Positions 47,057 through 56,668 of a stretch of 64,000 nucleotides of DNA are shown here, one piece after another. Both the position numbers and the translations under genes were made by a program. The stretch is from an uncultured Peptoniphilus sp. (GTDB lineage: Bacteria; Bacillota; Clostridia; Tissierellales; Peptoniphilaceae), in assembly GCA_902489255.1 (NCBI GenBank), contig CABTZF010000002.1, forward strand, positions 15,137-79,136, given 5' to 3'. The notes below the pieces were generated by a model. That model saw only the letters and a list, made by a program, of their open reading frames with translations, searched no databases and was not told the origin of the DNA. Numbering within the stretch: the first letter of the stretch is position 1; every line of letters starts with the position of its first letter.

Positions 47057-48283
47057 ATGAAGGCGGAAATAATTACTGTTGGAACTGAAATTCTTATAGG
47101 ATCAATATTAAATACAAACTCTAAGTTTTTGTCAGAAAGATTGTTAGATTTAGGTGTTGATGTAATAAGGCAAGTTTCAGTAAATGACGACATGAATGAA
47201 ATAATTGAAGAATTAAAATTTGCAGTAGAAAAAACTGATTTTATATTTTTGTGCGGAGGTTTAGGACCAACTAACGATGATATAACAAGGGAATCTCTAG
47301 CAAAATTCTTAAATAAGGAAATTCATATTGATAATGATAGCAAAATAGATCTAGAAAACAGGTTTAGAAAATTAAATAGAGTTATGACTATAAATAATTT
47401 GAAACAAGTTTCTATTATTGATGGATGTAAGAAATTAAAAAATGAATGGGGTCTAGCATTAGGTGAAGTTAACGAATATAAAAATAAAAAGATTTTCCTG
47501 TTTCCGGGTCCACCAAAAGAGTTTGAACCTATGGTTGATAGATATTTAGCTGAGAATATTCATGAAAATCAAATCATTATTGTTAAATCACTTAATGTCA
47601 TAGGTTTAGGAGAATCACTAACTGAAGATAAAATTAGAAAATTAGATTTAGAAAATAAAAATATTTCAATTAATACTTTCGCCCATTATTCACAAACAGA
47701 AATTAAAATAATTGCTAAGGGTACGAATTATAGTAAAATTGAAACTTTATTGGATACAACTATCACCAGATTATATGATGAGTTTAAAGATCATATATAT
47801 TCTGAAAATAATGAAACTGTGGAAGAAGTGCTTGTAAACAATTTAATTAAGAAAAAATTAACAATTTCTTTTGCAGAGTCAATAACAGGAGGGCTTTTGT
47901 CTTCAGCAATAACTGATATTTCCGGGGCTTCTAAAGTTATGTCATCTTCATATATCACTTACTCTAACAAATCAAAGCATGATAATTTAGGAGTGAAAGA
48001 AGAAACATTAAAAAAATATGGAGCCATTAGCAAAGAAACAGCTCTTGAAATGGCTAGAGGTTTAAAAATTAAAACAAATTCAGATATTTGTGTAGCAACA
48101 ACGGGAGAAGCTGGACCGAATTCATCAGAAACTGATGTGGGAAGTGTTTTTACTTGCATTTATTTTTCTGAAGATAATTATAAATTGGACCATTTCTATT
48201 TTCCAGGGAATAGAGCAAGAGTTAGAAATAGAACAGTAAGTCAAGTTTTATCAAATTTATTATATTTAATAAACAAAGAATAG
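47057..48283 (+). CDS. cinA: CinA-like competence/damage protein (NMN amidohydrolase domain)
   Basis: Full-length CinA of 408 residues. The N-terminal MoaB-like molybdopterin-binding domain runs from MKAEIITVGTEILIGSILNTN to FLFPGPPKEFEPM; the C-terminal NMN deamidase (PncC) domain has ISFAESITGGLLSSAITDISGAS and VATTGEAGP. Known members hydrolyse ADP-ribose or deamidate NMN. ATG 47057 chosen over a GTG two codons earlier because AGGGGTG precedes it. Adjacent to recA, as in Gram-positives. Confidence 0.94.
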   Translation: MKAEIITVGTEILIGSILNTNSKFLSERLLDLGVDVIRQVSVNDDMNEIIEELKFAVEKTDFIFLCGGLGPTNDDITRESLAKFLNKEIHIDNDSKIDLENRFRKLNRVMTINNLKQVSIIDGCKKLKNEWGLALGEVNEYKNKKIFLFPGPPKEFEPMVDRYLAENIHENQIIIVKSLNVIGLGESLTEDKIRKLDLENKNISINTFAHYSQTEIKIIAKGTNYSKIETLLDTTITRLYDEFKDHIYSENNETVEEVLVNNLIKKKLTISFAESITGGLLSSAITDISGASKVMSSSYITYSNKSKHDNLGVKEETLKKYGAISKETALEMARGLKIKTNSDICVATTGEAGPNSSETDVGSVFTCIYFSEDNYKLDHFYFPGNRARVRNRTVSQVLSNLLYLINKE

Positions 48284-48292
48284 GAGTTAATC

Positions 48293-49339
48293 ATGAAAGA
48301 TAATTTAGAAAAAAAAGAAGCGCTGGATAAAGTTTTAGCTGCTATAGAAAAACAATACGGAGAAGGGTCTGTTATGAAATTAGGACAAGATTCTAAACTT
48401 GATATCGATTCAATACCAACGGGTTCACTAGCTCTTGATGTAGCCTTAGGTATTGGCGGTATTCCTAAAGGAAGGATAATAGAAATCTATGGACCAGAAT
48501 CTTCAGGGAAAACTACAATAGCTTTACACATGCTTGCAGAATCTCAAAAACTTGGAGGAAACGCTGCCTTTATAGATGCTGAACACGCATTAGATCCAGC
48601 TTATGCAAAACGACTTGGAGTAGATGTTGAAAATTTAATTATTTCGCAACCGGATACCGGGGAACAAGCATTGGAAATTACTGAAGCACTTGTGCGTTCC
48701 AATGCAGTTGATGTCATAGTTATTGATTCAGTAGCCGCCTTGGTACCTAAAACTGAAATTGATGGTGAAATGGGTCAAACTACAATAGGATTACAAGCAA
48801 GACTTATGTCACAGGCATTAAGAAAATTAACAGGTGCAATTAACAAGTCAAAAGCTGCCGTTATTTTTATAAATCAGTTAAGAGAAAAGGTCGGAGTTAT
48901 TTACGGTAATCCTGAAACTACAACGGGTGGGAGAGCACTTAAATTTTACTCTACCATTAGGCTTGATGTTAGAAGGATTGATTTGATTAAACAGGGTGAT
49001 ACGCCAATAGGAAGTAGAGTTCGTATAAAGGTTGTTAAAAATAAAGTCGCTCCTCCATTCAAGGAAGCGGAGGTCGATATAATGTATGGACAAGGTATTT
49101 CAAAAATTGGGAATATTTTGGATGTTGCCGCAGATAGAGGAATAGTTAAAAGGGCAGGGTCTTGGTATTCTTATAGGGATGAAAAGTTAGGCCAAGGAAG
49201 AGAAAAATCAAAAGAATTTTTAAAAGATAATCCAAATCTTCTTAAAGAAATTGAAGAAGAAGTTAGAATGTCATTAAATCCTGATAAGAATAAAGACAAT
49301 AATTCATCTATAAATAATGAAGAAACTGAAACTAATTAA
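48293..49339 (+). CDS. recA: Recombinase RecA
   Basis: Strand-exchange recombinase and SOS co-protease. Walker [10 protein letters not shown] (residues 67-75), [27 protein letters not shown], and [15 protein letters not shown] are universal. 348 residues with a short Asn/Glu-rich tail. Together with LexA (60262-60879) it implies an SOS circuit, but no lexA-type operator is visible before cinA or recA here. Confidence 0.98.
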   Translation: MKDNLEKKEALDKVLAAIEKQYGEGSVMKLGQDSKLDIDSIPTGSLALDVALGIGGIPKGRIIEIYGPESSGKTTIALHMLAESQKLGGNAAFIDAEHALDPAYAKRLGVDVENLIISQPDTGEQALEITEALVRSNAVDVIVIDSVAALVPKTEIDGEMGQTTIGLQARLMSQALRKLTGAINKSKAAVIFINQLREKVGVIYGNPETTTGGRALKFYSTIRLDVRRIDLIKQGDTPIGSRVRIKVVKNKVAPPFKEAEVDIMYGQGISKIGNILDVAADRGIVKRAGSWYSYRDEKLGQGREKSKEFLKDNPNLLKEIEEEVRMSLNPDKNKDNNSSINNEETETN

Positions 49340-49377
49340 AACAAGTAATTTATTAGATAAAATATGGACGTGATTTT

Positions 49378-50355
49378 TTGAAGTTTCTATACTTTACAGA
49401 TACACATATAAGAGGAACAAATCCCAAAAATAGGATAGATAATTTTTACCAAACTTTAAAAGATAAATTTCAAGAACTTATAGAAATATCTAAAACAGAA
49501 GATGTTGATTATATTTTGCACGGTGGAGATTTATTTGATAGGCCGGATCCTTCTGTGTCTATAGTTGGAGATTTTGCAAAAATTTTTAACGAATTTAAAG
49601 CACCGATATATATAGTTAGTGGAAATCATGATATTTTTGGACACAATCCCAGCACTATTGATAGAACAATGTTAGGACTTTTGTGTAATCTAGGTATATT
49701 AAATTTAGTTAATGATAAAACTATAATTTTGGATAAAGATATTAGAGTCCAATTGACAGCAGCTCCTTATGTATATGGAATGGATAGTAAAGAAAATATT
49801 GAGCGTTATATTGTTAAGGAAAAAAATCCTACTTGTAGGTATGCTATTCATTTAACTCATGGATTCTTGGTTGATAAACCTTTTTTAAAGGATGTTGAGC
49901 ACACATTGGTTAGTGATATTAAAAATACAATGGCTGATATTACATTATGTGCACATTTTCATTATGGATTTGATACAGTGGAAATAGCTAATAAGTATTT
50001 TATTAACCCGGGTGCTTTAGTAAGAATTTCCAACTCATTAGCAGAAATGAAAAGAAAGCCTAAGGCTGTTATCATTGAATTGACTGATAAAATTAAATTA
50101 AAAGAAATTTATTTGAAATCAGCTTTGCCTGGAGAAGAAGTCCTTGATAGGAGTGAAATGGAAAGACATAAGTTTAAAGGCATAAAAATTAATGAATTTA
50201 AAGAGATAATTGATTCGTCAGTTAATCTGAAAGATACAGATATTTTTTCATTATTAACAAAGATTGGGGAAAATGATTCAATTGGTAGAGATGTAATTGA
50301 GGAAGCTTTAAAAAGAGTTGAACAAATACAAATTTCAGGAGCAAAATATACGTGA
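49378..50355 (+). CDS. Mre11/SbcD-like metallophosphoesterase (DNA repair nuclease)
   Basis: A 325-residue calcineurin-fold nuclease. Metal-ligand motifs are in order: FTDTHIRG, LHGGDLFDRPDP, VSGNHDIFGHN, THG, and CAHFHYG in place of the usual GHxH. A C-terminal region (about 235-325) with KGIKINEFKEIID resembles the capping part of Mre11. It starts at TTG after GGACGTGAT. The next gene begins with GTGA inside its stop codon, so both are coupled. The operon follows recA by 38 bases, implying read-through from recA and a recombination or repair role. Not a canonical SbcD: shorter, and partnered with a split ATPase. Confidence 0.8.
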   Translation: MKFLYFTDTHIRGTNPKNRIDNFYQTLKDKFQELIEISKTEDVDYILHGGDLFDRPDPSVSIVGDFAKIFNEFKAPIYIVSGNHDIFGHNPSTIDRTMLGLLCNLGILNLVNDKTIILDKDIRVQLTAAPYVYGMDSKENIERYIVKEKNPTCRYAIHLTHGFLVDKPFLKDVEHTLVSDIKNTMADITLCAHFHYGFDTVEIANKYFINPGALVRISNSLAEMKRKPKAVIIELTDKIKLKEIYLKSALPGEEVLDRSEMERHKFKGIKINEFKEIIDSSVNLKDTDIFSLLTKIGENDSIGRDVIEEALKRVEQIQISGAKYT

Positions 50356-51800
50356 TTTATATAAAAAAAATTCATTTGGAAAATTTTCAATCACATAAAA
50401 ATACCACACTTGTTTTTGATAGAGGACTGAATGTTATATTAGGAAATTCGGACTCAGGGAAAACGGCCATATTAAGAGCTATCAAGTGGGCGATTTATAA
50501 TGAACCTCAAGGGGATTATTTTATTATGCAGGGAACTAATAAAGTTCTTGTTGAAATTGAATTTTCTAATGGTGCTATTGTGAAAAGATTAAAGTCATCC
50601 TCAAAGAATAATTATTATTTAAAGCTTCCGGATGAAGAGGAACAAATATTTGAGGCTTTTGGGCGTTCGGTTCCACAAGAAATAATAGATGTTACAGGTA
50701 TGTATAAAATTTCTTTAACTGATGATAAATCAAGTATATTAAATATAGCAGAGCAACTTGATGGTCCTTTTTTACTAAATCAAGTGCCATCTGTGCGAGC
50801 TAGCGCCATAGGTAGATTAGTATCGGTTAATTATATTGATGATGCTTTAAGAGATACTGTAAGAGAAGATAAGTCTGTTAATAATAATATTAAAATTCTT
50901 GAAAAAAATAAGGATGAGCTGGAATCAAAAATAAAAGAATTTGATTATTTAAAAGATTTGGAAGTAAGCTACAATAGCTTAAAAGATATTAGTAGAACTA
51001 TAAAAGAAAAATCAAATAAGCTAAAGCTTTTTAAGGCCAGCAATATTTCTTTAAGAGAAATAGATAAAGAAATTAAAGCAATTAATGATAATTTAGTTAA
51101 ATTACCAAACATTAAAATTCTATCTGATTTAGTGGAAAGACTTACTAATATTAGTTATAAACATAAATATTTAAAAAATTTATGCGAAAGATTAGAAAAT
51201 GTAGATTCAAAAATATACACTGAAAAAAAATATTTATATAAGTTTAAAGATTTAATATCTTTTGAAGACCTAATATTAAAATTAATAAATAATTTACAAG
51301 TTTATGAAAAATTTACTAATCTATATAATAGATATCTAACTATTAATGGTGATTATAATAAAACAAATTCTCTTGTTAAAGATTTAGTGAATGTTCAAAA
51401 AATTCATATAATTTATTCAGATCTTGACAATAAATTAAGATATTTAAAAGTATTAAAAACTTATAATTCAACGCTTTATAATATAGAAGATTCACTTACA
51501 AAAGGCATTGATTTTATCAGTAATTTTAATAATTTAAATACTGCTTTTGAATTATTTAATGTTCTTAATATTAAGAGCAAATTATTATTTGATATAAAGA
51601 GTTTTGGTGAAAAACTTTTAATATTGAATAAAAATATCAAGGAAGAAGAAAATATTAAAAATAATATTATAAATAAAATTAAAAGTTATTCTAATGATTA
51701 TGAAAAAACTATATTGAATATGGGAATATGTCCATTTTGTTATAACAAAATTACAGAAGAATCAATCAAACATATTAAAGAGCACATTCAGGAGGAATAA
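50352..51800 (+). CDS. Rad50/SbcC-like ATPase, N-terminal half with CxxC hook
   Basis: 482 residues. The N-terminus is a clear SMC/Rad50-type ATPase lobe: IHLENFQSHKNTTLVFDRGLNVILGNSDSGKTAILRAIKWAI with Walker A at 31-38, and a Q-loop-like region after it. From about residue 170 to 455 it is coiled coil rich in Lys, Leu, Ile and Asn. CPFC sits at 460-463, 19 residues before the end, like the CxxC zinc hook at the tip of Rad50. There is no signature motif, Walker B or C-terminal ATPase lobe; these are in the gene two downstream. So this is a split ATPase half, not a truncated pseudogene. Confidence 0.75.
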   Translation: MIYIKKIHLENFQSHKNTTLVFDRGLNVILGNSDSGKTAILRAIKWAIYNEPQGDYFIMQGTNKVLVEIEFSNGAIVKRLKSSSKNNYYLKLPDEEEQIFEAFGRSVPQEIIDVTGMYKISLTDDKSSILNIAEQLDGPFLLNQVPSVRASAIGRLVSVNYIDDALRDTVREDKSVNNNIKILEKNKDELESKIKEFDYLKDLEVSYNSLKDISRTIKEKSNKLKLFKASNISLREIDKEIKAINDNLVKLPNIKILSDLVERLTNISYKHKYLKNLCERLENVDSKIYTEKKYLYKFKDLISFEDLILKLINNLQVYEKFTNLYNRYLTINGDYNKTNSLVKDLVNVQKIHIIYSDLDNKLRYLKVLKTYNSTLYNIEDSLTKGIDFISNFNNLNTAFELFNVLNIKSKLLFDIKSFGEKLLILNKNIKEEENIKNNIINKIKSYSNDYEKTILNMGICPFCYNKITEESIKHIKEHIQEE

Positions 51801-52034
51801 ATGGATTACGAAGATAACTTAAATAATTTAAAAAAACATTTAGATAGGGCTAAAGATTTAAAATATAAAGCTGATGCAAGATTGGAAAGTTTAAAAGCTC
51901 AAAGAGAAGAGCTTCTTAAAGAAATTGAAAAGGAGGGTGTAAAACCGGAAGAACTTTCTAACGTTATTAGCAACTTAGAAAATGAAATAAAAGAGCTTTT
52001 TGAAAAAGCAAACAGTATGCTTCCAAAAATATAA
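51801..52034 (+). CDS. Small coiled-coil protein between ATPase halves
   Basis: A 77-residue protein, entirely helical and highly charged: heptad-like hydrophobics in LNNLKKHLDRAKDLKYKADARLESLKAQREELLKEIEKEG and NVISNLENEIKELFEKANSM, without cysteine. It starts immediately after the previous stop (AGGAGG site) and its stop is one base before the next ATG. It looks like a detached segment of a Rad50 coiled coil, or an adaptor for the split ATPase. I recognise no family. Confidence 0.7.
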   Translation: MDYEDNLNNLKKHLDRAKDLKYKADARLESLKAQREELLKEIEKEGVKPEELSNVISNLENEIKELFEKANSMLPKI

Positions 52035-52035
52035 T

Positions 52036-52692
52036 ATGGATATTGAATTATTAGACCAAGAAATTGAAAAAATTAATACAAAATTAAATATAGAAATGGG
52101 TAAGCGTCAAGTCCTAAAGGATTCTCTAGATAATATACAAAATCAGATAGAAAGAGAGCTCAAATATGAAGATCTATTAACAAAGGTAATTTTATTATTT
52201 CAGAAAACTGCAGCCTATGCAAGAGAACAGTCAAAAAGACAAATTGAAGATTTAGTAACAAAATGTCTTCAATTTATATTTGAAACAGATATAGAATTTT
52301 TGATTGAACTTAGCGAAAAAAGGTCAGTTCCCAATGCAGAATTTTTTGTTAAAAGTAACTATGATGAAGGTTACAGTGTAATTACAAGACCAGAATTGTC
52401 AAGGGGAGGAGGAGTTGTCGATATCGTATCGATAGCTTTGAGGCTTGCTTTTATACAATTACATAGACCGATAATTGAAGGGCCAATAATTTTAGATGAA
52501 CCCGGTAAACATGTAAGTAGCGATTATATTTTCAACTTAGGGGATTTTTTAAATAAATCAAGTTCTTTATTTAATAGACAAATTATTATGGTTACTCATA
52601 ATGAACATTTAGCACAAATATGTGATAAGGCTTATACTGTTGATATTAAGAATGGTATAAGTTATGTTGAAGAACAAAATCAAAATGATTAA
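52036..52692 (+). CDS. Rad50/SbcC-like ATPase, C-terminal half
   Basis: 218 residues. After an N-terminal coiled coil (about 1-80), it holds the ABC signature region ELSRGGGVVDIVSIALRLAFIQL (with SRGGG where Rad50 has SGGE), Walker B GPIILDEPGKHVS, and the switch histidine VTHNEHLAQICDKAY. This is the complementary lobe to the N-half two genes upstream. No clear ribosome site precedes the ATG, so translation probably continues from the 77-residue gene by re-initiation. I chose this ATG over one 12 codons earlier, which lies within that gene. Confidence 0.75.
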   Translation: MDIELLDQEIEKINTKLNIEMGKRQVLKDSLDNIQNQIERELKYEDLLTKVILLFQKTAAYAREQSKRQIEDLVTKCLQFIFETDIEFLIELSEKRSVPNAEFFVKSNYDEGYSVITRPELSRGGGVVDIVSIALRLAFIQLHRPIIEGPIILDEPGKHVSSDYIFNLGDFLNKSSSLFNRQIIMVTHNEHLAQICDKAYTVDIKNGISYVEEQNQND

Positions 52693-52732
52693 TTATATAT
52701 ATCAAATAACGTTTTAAAAGATTAAATAGCAC

Positions 52733-52761
52733 TTGACTTTAACATGAGAAATTGTTAGTAT
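52733..52761 (+). promoter_or_regulatory. Promoter for the YerC-like gene
   Basis: TTGACT, 17 bases, TAGTAT (a TATGAT three bases on gives 20). The ATG lies about 60 bases further. Confidence 0.5.
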
Positions 52762-52821
52762 GATATTAATAGTGGTGAGTTAAACTATGTAAAAATATCA
52801 CCTTAGAATTAGGAGGATGTC

Positions 52822-53133
52822 ATGAAATATAATTCTAAAATTAAAAGTAAACAAACTGATGGCTTGTTTGAGGCTATTCTCACATTAGATAATTTAGAAG
52901 AATGCTACAGATTTTTTGAAGATATCTGTACTGTCAAGGAAATTCAAGCAATTTCTCAAAGATTAGAGGTAGTAAAACTACTTGTTAAAGGGAAAACCTA
53001 TCATGAAATTGAGAGCGATACCGGAGCATCCACAGCTACAATTTCCAGAATTAACAGATCTTTAAATTATGGAGCTGACGGCTATAAAATAGTTCTTGAA
53101 AAACTTGGAATGCTTAATAAAGATAAGGATTAA
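52822..53133 (+). CDS. YerC/YecD family TrpR-like DNA-binding protein
   Basis: A 103-residue protein of the Trp-repressor superfamily: LYRFFEDICTVKEIQAISQRLEVVKLLVKGKTYHEIESDTGASTATISRINRSLNYG contains a TrpR-type helix-turn-helix (ETDTGAS-like turn, TATISRINR recognition helix). In Bacillus YerC sits near purine genes, with unclear function. The end ...LNKDKD overlaps by stop codons with the convergent RqcH gene. Its target is unknown. Confidence 0.88.
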   Translation: MKYNSKIKSKQTDGLFEAILTLDNLEECYRFFEDICTVKEIQAISQRLEVVKLLVKGKTYHEIESDTGASTATISRINRSLNYGADGYKIVLEKLGMLNKDKD

Positions 53134-53153
53134 TCCTTATCTTTATTTTTTTC
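53116..53153. terminator. Perfect 32-bp palindrome holding both stop codons
   Basis: Bases 53116-53147 form a perfect 16+16 inverted repeat centred on 53131/53132, then six more T on the plus strand. It includes the TAA of the YerC gene (53131-53133) and the complementary TAA of the RqcH gene (53130-53132). It is a terminator for the YerC transcript; on the minus strand the T-run is absent. Confidence 0.85.
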
Positions 53154-54899
53154 TTGTACTAATTTGTCTAAAAAATTATTATCTTTTTTTATATTAATAG
53201 TTGAAAAATCATTATATATAACTAATCCAAGTTTTCTACTTGGATGTCTTTTTATATTAGCTTTTTTGGTGTAAGCAACCATAATATTATTCGAATCTTT
53301 AAAAGATGAATATTTAGCGGCAAGAGCTGCAGCTACATTTATTACATCTTTCGGAATATCTTCACCTTTATTTTTCACAATAACATGAGATCCGGCTCCT
53401 TCTTGTATATGGAACCAATAATCATCTCTTTTGGCAAATTTTAAAGTTAAATAATCATTTTGCTTATTATTTTTACCCACATAAATATTGTAACCACTGA
53501 ATTCAAAAGACAAGAAATTATTCTGAATAGACTTTTTCTTTTTTGAAGAAGCTTTTTTATAAGTTTTTATTAAACCTTGATTTTGCATTTCTTCCTTTAA
53601 ATCATCAACTTCATCCATACTATCAATAAAGCTAATATTAATTAAAATTGATTCTAAATATGATATTAATGCTTCATCTTCTTTAATTTGCTTTTTTAAG
53701 ATTTCTGAGGCTTTTTTTAGTTTAGAATATTTTTGATAGTAATTATTTGCATTTTGTCTTGGATTAAGTTTAATATCTAAAGGAATTGTAATTGGAGTCA
53801 TACTATCATAATAATTTTCACAAGTAAGACTTTTATCACCGGTATTTATTTTATAAAAATTAGATGAAATTAAGTCTGCATAAATTTTATATTTTTCTCT
53901 ATTTATTGCCTCATTAAGTTCTTCTGATTGCAAACTTAATTTTCTTTTAGTTTTTTTGATTTGCGAATTAATTAGCTTTTTATAGTTAGTAGTGATAGCA
54001 TTTATACCATTTTTCACTTGTTTTTCTGAATAAAATTCATCTAAAATTGCTGAAATAGATGAATTGAATTTTTTATCTTTTGTTGAATAAGTTTCTAAAT
54101 CTATGCAATAAAAATCATGTAATTTATCATCCCTATAAATTTTAATAGGTGTAAAATTATTTTTTTTAATATTTTTGAAAATGTCATAAAACTTACCTTC
54201 AAGATTTTTTAATTCTTCTAAGGATAATCCACCTAAATTTCTTTCTATGTCAAGGTTACTCCTATAAGCAATTTCAAAAACCATTTGAGGTCCTATACCT
54301 GTATATGTGTTCATAAGGAAATATTTTATATTTTTATTTTTATCTGCACTTGAAATTTTATTTAAAAAATTATCTTCCAATCTTGGGTCAAAAGACTTAG
54401 AAATTTCATTGGGATTATATAAAACCCCAGGAAGGATTTCTCTTACACTGGATTTATTGAAATTTATTCTTTTTATGGCATCAACTATTTTATTATTTTT
54501 ATCAACAAGGATAATATTTGAATACTTTCCCATTATTTCAATAAATATGGACTTGTCTTCAATTAATCCCAATTCATCTTTAGCGGAAAAATCAAGTCTA
54601 ATTATTCTATCCATTTTAAATTGGCTAAATTTTTTTAATATACTGCCTTCTAGATGTTTTCTTAAAAGCATACAAAAGGCTGGAGGATATGAGGGGTTAT
54701 CAATATTTTTATTAGTTAAATGAATCCTTGGATAAGTTCCTGAACAGGACATTAATAATTTATATTTATTATTAGTAACTCTCATATTGATAATTATTTC
54801 ATCAGTTGAAGGCTGATATATTTTATCTATCTTGCCATCTTGAAGAGTATTATTTAATTCATATATAATGCTAGCGCAAACGCTACCGTCTAAAGACAT
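53130..54899 (-). CDS. rqcH: NFACT family ribosome rescue factor RqcH
   Basis: 589-residue NFACT protein (also annotated as fibronectin-binding FbpA). In Bacillus, RqcH binds obstructed 50S subunits and adds alanine tails that mark nascent chains for degradation. The N-terminal NFACT-N domain includes LDGSVCASIIYELN, the helix-hairpin and long coiled coil (about 310-440) and the NFACT-R domain with GYNIYVGKNNKQNDYLTLKFAKRDDYWFHIQEGAGSHVIVKNKGEDIPKDV. Convergent with yerC; the two genes share three bases of stop overlap. Confidence 0.92.
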   Translation of the reverse strand: MSLDGSVCASIIYELNNTLQDGKIDKIYQPSTDEIIINMRVTNNKYKLLMSCSGTYPRIHLTNKNIDNPSYPPAFCMLLRKHLEGSILKKFSQFKMDRIIRLDFSAKDELGLIEDKSIFIEIMGKYSNIILVDKNNKIVDAIKRINFNKSSVREILPGVLYNPNEISKSFDPRLEDNFLNKISSADKNKNIKYFLMNTYTGIGPQMVFEIAYRSNLDIERNLGGLSLEELKNLEGKFYDIFKNIKKNNFTPIKIYRDDKLHDFYCIDLETYSTKDKKFNSSISAILDEFYSEKQVKNGINAITTNYKKLINSQIKKTKRKLSLQSEELNEAINREKYKIYADLISSNFYKINTGDKSLTCENYYDSMTPITIPLDIKLNPRQNANNYYQKYSKLKKASEILKKQIKEDEALISYLESILINISFIDSMDEVDDLKEEMQNQGLIKTYKKASSKKKKSIQNNFLSFEFSGYNIYVGKNNKQNDYLTLKFAKRDDYWFHIQEGAGSHVIVKNKGEDIPKDVINVAAALAAKYSSFKDSNNIMVAYTKKANIKRHPSRKLGLVIYNDFSTINIKKDNNFLDKLVQEKNKDKD

Positions 54900-54938
54900 A
54901 TTATCACCTTAATCAATTATATCATACTTAAGTATTCA

Positions 54939-54967
54939 TTGTATTATTGTGATAAAAATAGTATAAT
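54939..54967 (+). promoter_or_regulatory. Promoter for glyA
   Basis: TTGTAT, 17 bases, TATAAT. The leader is about 32 bases, with no riboswitch-sized structure. A divergent TATAAT lies near 54915-54925 for rqcH. Confidence 0.7.
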
Positions 54968-55005
54968 AAATTAGGTTTTAATTATATTATAGGAAGGATA
55001 GGAAA

Positions 55006-56253
55006 ATGGAAATAAAAGAAAATTTAAAAAAAGTAGACCCTGATATTTTTCAAGCTATTAATGATGAAACAAAAAGGCAACATGAACATGTTGAATTGAT
55101 AGCATCAGAAAATTTTGTATCTGAAGCTGTCCTTGAGGCAATAGGTTCTACTCCTACAAATAAATATTCTGAGGGGTATCCCGGTAAAAGATATTATGCC
55201 GGCTGTGAATATATAGATATAATTGAAAATTTAGCTATAGATAGGTTAAAAAAACTTTTTAATGCTCAGCATGCTAATGTTCAGCCACATTCCGGATCTA
55301 ATGCAAATATGATTGTATATTCAGCATTTCTAAATCCGGGTGACAAGGTTATGGGCATGAATTTGGCTGAAGGTGGCCATTTGAGTCATGGTAGTCCGGT
55401 AAATTTTTCGGGAAAATTTTATGAATTCTTTTCATATGGCTTAAATCCGAAAACTGAACTTATAGATTATGATGCAGCATATAAATTGGCCAAGGAACAT
55501 AAACCTAAATTGATAGTGGCAGGAGCATCAGCATATCCAAGGAAAATAGATTTTTCTAAATTTAGAGAAATAGCAGATACAGTTGGAGCATATCTAATGG
55601 TAGATATGGCACATATTGCCGGTATAGTAGCCGCAGGATATCATATGAATCCTTGCGATTATGCAGATATTGTTACTTCAACAACCCATAAAACTTTAAG
55701 AGGTCCTAGGGGTGGGGTAATCCTATGTAAAGAAAAATATAAAAAACTTATTGATAAAACTGTATTCCCAGGATTCCAAGGTGGTCCGTTAGAAAATATT
55801 ATTGCTGCAAAAGCTGTATGTTTTAAGGAAGCTCTTGAACCATCATTCAAAGTGTATATTGAACAGCTATTAAAGAATGCAAAAAAAATGGGAGAAGTTC
55901 TGCAAGAAGGCGGAATTAGACTTGTATCTGGTGGTACAGATAATCATTTACTATTATTAGATGTTAGAAATTTAAATATTACAGGCAAAGAAGCTGAAAA
56001 TATGTTATCAGCTGTTAATATAACAACAAACAAGAATTCAATACCAAATGACCCGCAAAAGCCAACCATAACAAGTGGTATAAGAATTGGAACACCAGCG
56101 GTTACTACTAGAGGTATGAAAGAAGATGATGTTGAAAAAGTTGCTAATTTAATAATAGATACTTTAAAAGAAAGACGCGGTGTTGAGTCTATAAAAAATG
56201 ATGTGCTTGAATTGCTCAAAGCTTTTCCAATTTATGGGGAATTTGGTGCTTAG
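55006..56253 (+). CDS. glyA: Serine hydroxymethyltransferase
   Basis: PLP enzyme converting serine and tetrahydrofolate to glycine and methylene-[45 protein letters not shown] is diagnostic; the PLP lysine is in [14 protein letters not shown], and [17 protein letters not shown] follows. 415 residues, normal. Stands alone with a vegetative promoter; 415 AT-rich bases follow it without a gene. Confidence 0.98.
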   Translation: MEIKENLKKVDPDIFQAINDETKRQHEHVELIASENFVSEAVLEAIGSTPTNKYSEGYPGKRYYAGCEYIDIIENLAIDRLKKLFNAQHANVQPHSGSNANMIVYSAFLNPGDKVMGMNLAEGGHLSHGSPVNFSGKFYEFFSYGLNPKTELIDYDAAYKLAKEHKPKLIVAGASAYPRKIDFSKFREIADTVGAYLMVDMAHIAGIVAAGYHMNPCDYADIVTSTTHKTLRGPRGGVILCKEKYKKLIDKTVFPGFQGGPLENIIAAKAVCFKEALEPSFKVYIEQLLKNAKKMGEVLQEGGIRLVSGGTDNHLLLLDVRNLNITGKEAENMLSAVNITTNKNSIPNDPQKPTITSGIRIGTPAVTTRGMKEDDVEKVANLIIDTLKERRGVESIKNDVLELLKAFPIYGEFGA

Positions 56254-56612
56254 GAAACTCATTTTTATGAACATGTATTTAGAACATAAGTTTTAATATC
56301 GTGTAAGAAGTTACAGTAATTAATTTTATGTAATAGCATAAGATATTATATTTATATCTAATGCAATTCAATTTATGCAAATAAGATAATTAATAATATT
56401 TAAATATTATGGACTAGATTAATGATGTGATTAATATATGAGGTATTATTAAAAAAATTTGAAAAGAAAAATTTGCTATAAGTTTATTAATATGTTAGAA
56501 ATAAAATGATTTTTTAATAAATAGTATTATTTTATAATATAATTAGCTTTAAAATCATAAGTAATAAACTTAAAATTCCATTTTTAGATGCACGGATAAG
56601 TTTAATAAATTA
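56254..56612. other. AT-rich intergenic stretch
   Basis: About 360 bases between glyA and the bidirectional terminator, very AT-rich, with stop codons in every frame. I see no coding, RNA or repeat structure in it. It separates plus-strand glyA from minus-strand genes. Confidence 0.6.
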
Positions 56613-56648
56613 AAATTAGTCACAAAATTATTATTTTGTGACTAATTT
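56613..56648. terminator. Bidirectional terminator downstream of stalk-domain gene
   Basis: Perfect 16-base arms (AAATTAGTCACAAAAT and its complement) with a TATT loop and A/T tails on both sides; it serves the minus-strand gene and possibly glyA. Confidence 0.75.
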
Positions 56649-56668
56649 TTTATTCCCCTGTAAAGGAA

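Noticed and set aside
54968..55005. Glycine or THF riboswitch before glyA
   Set aside because: Only about 35 bases separate the promoter and the start; no conserved core.
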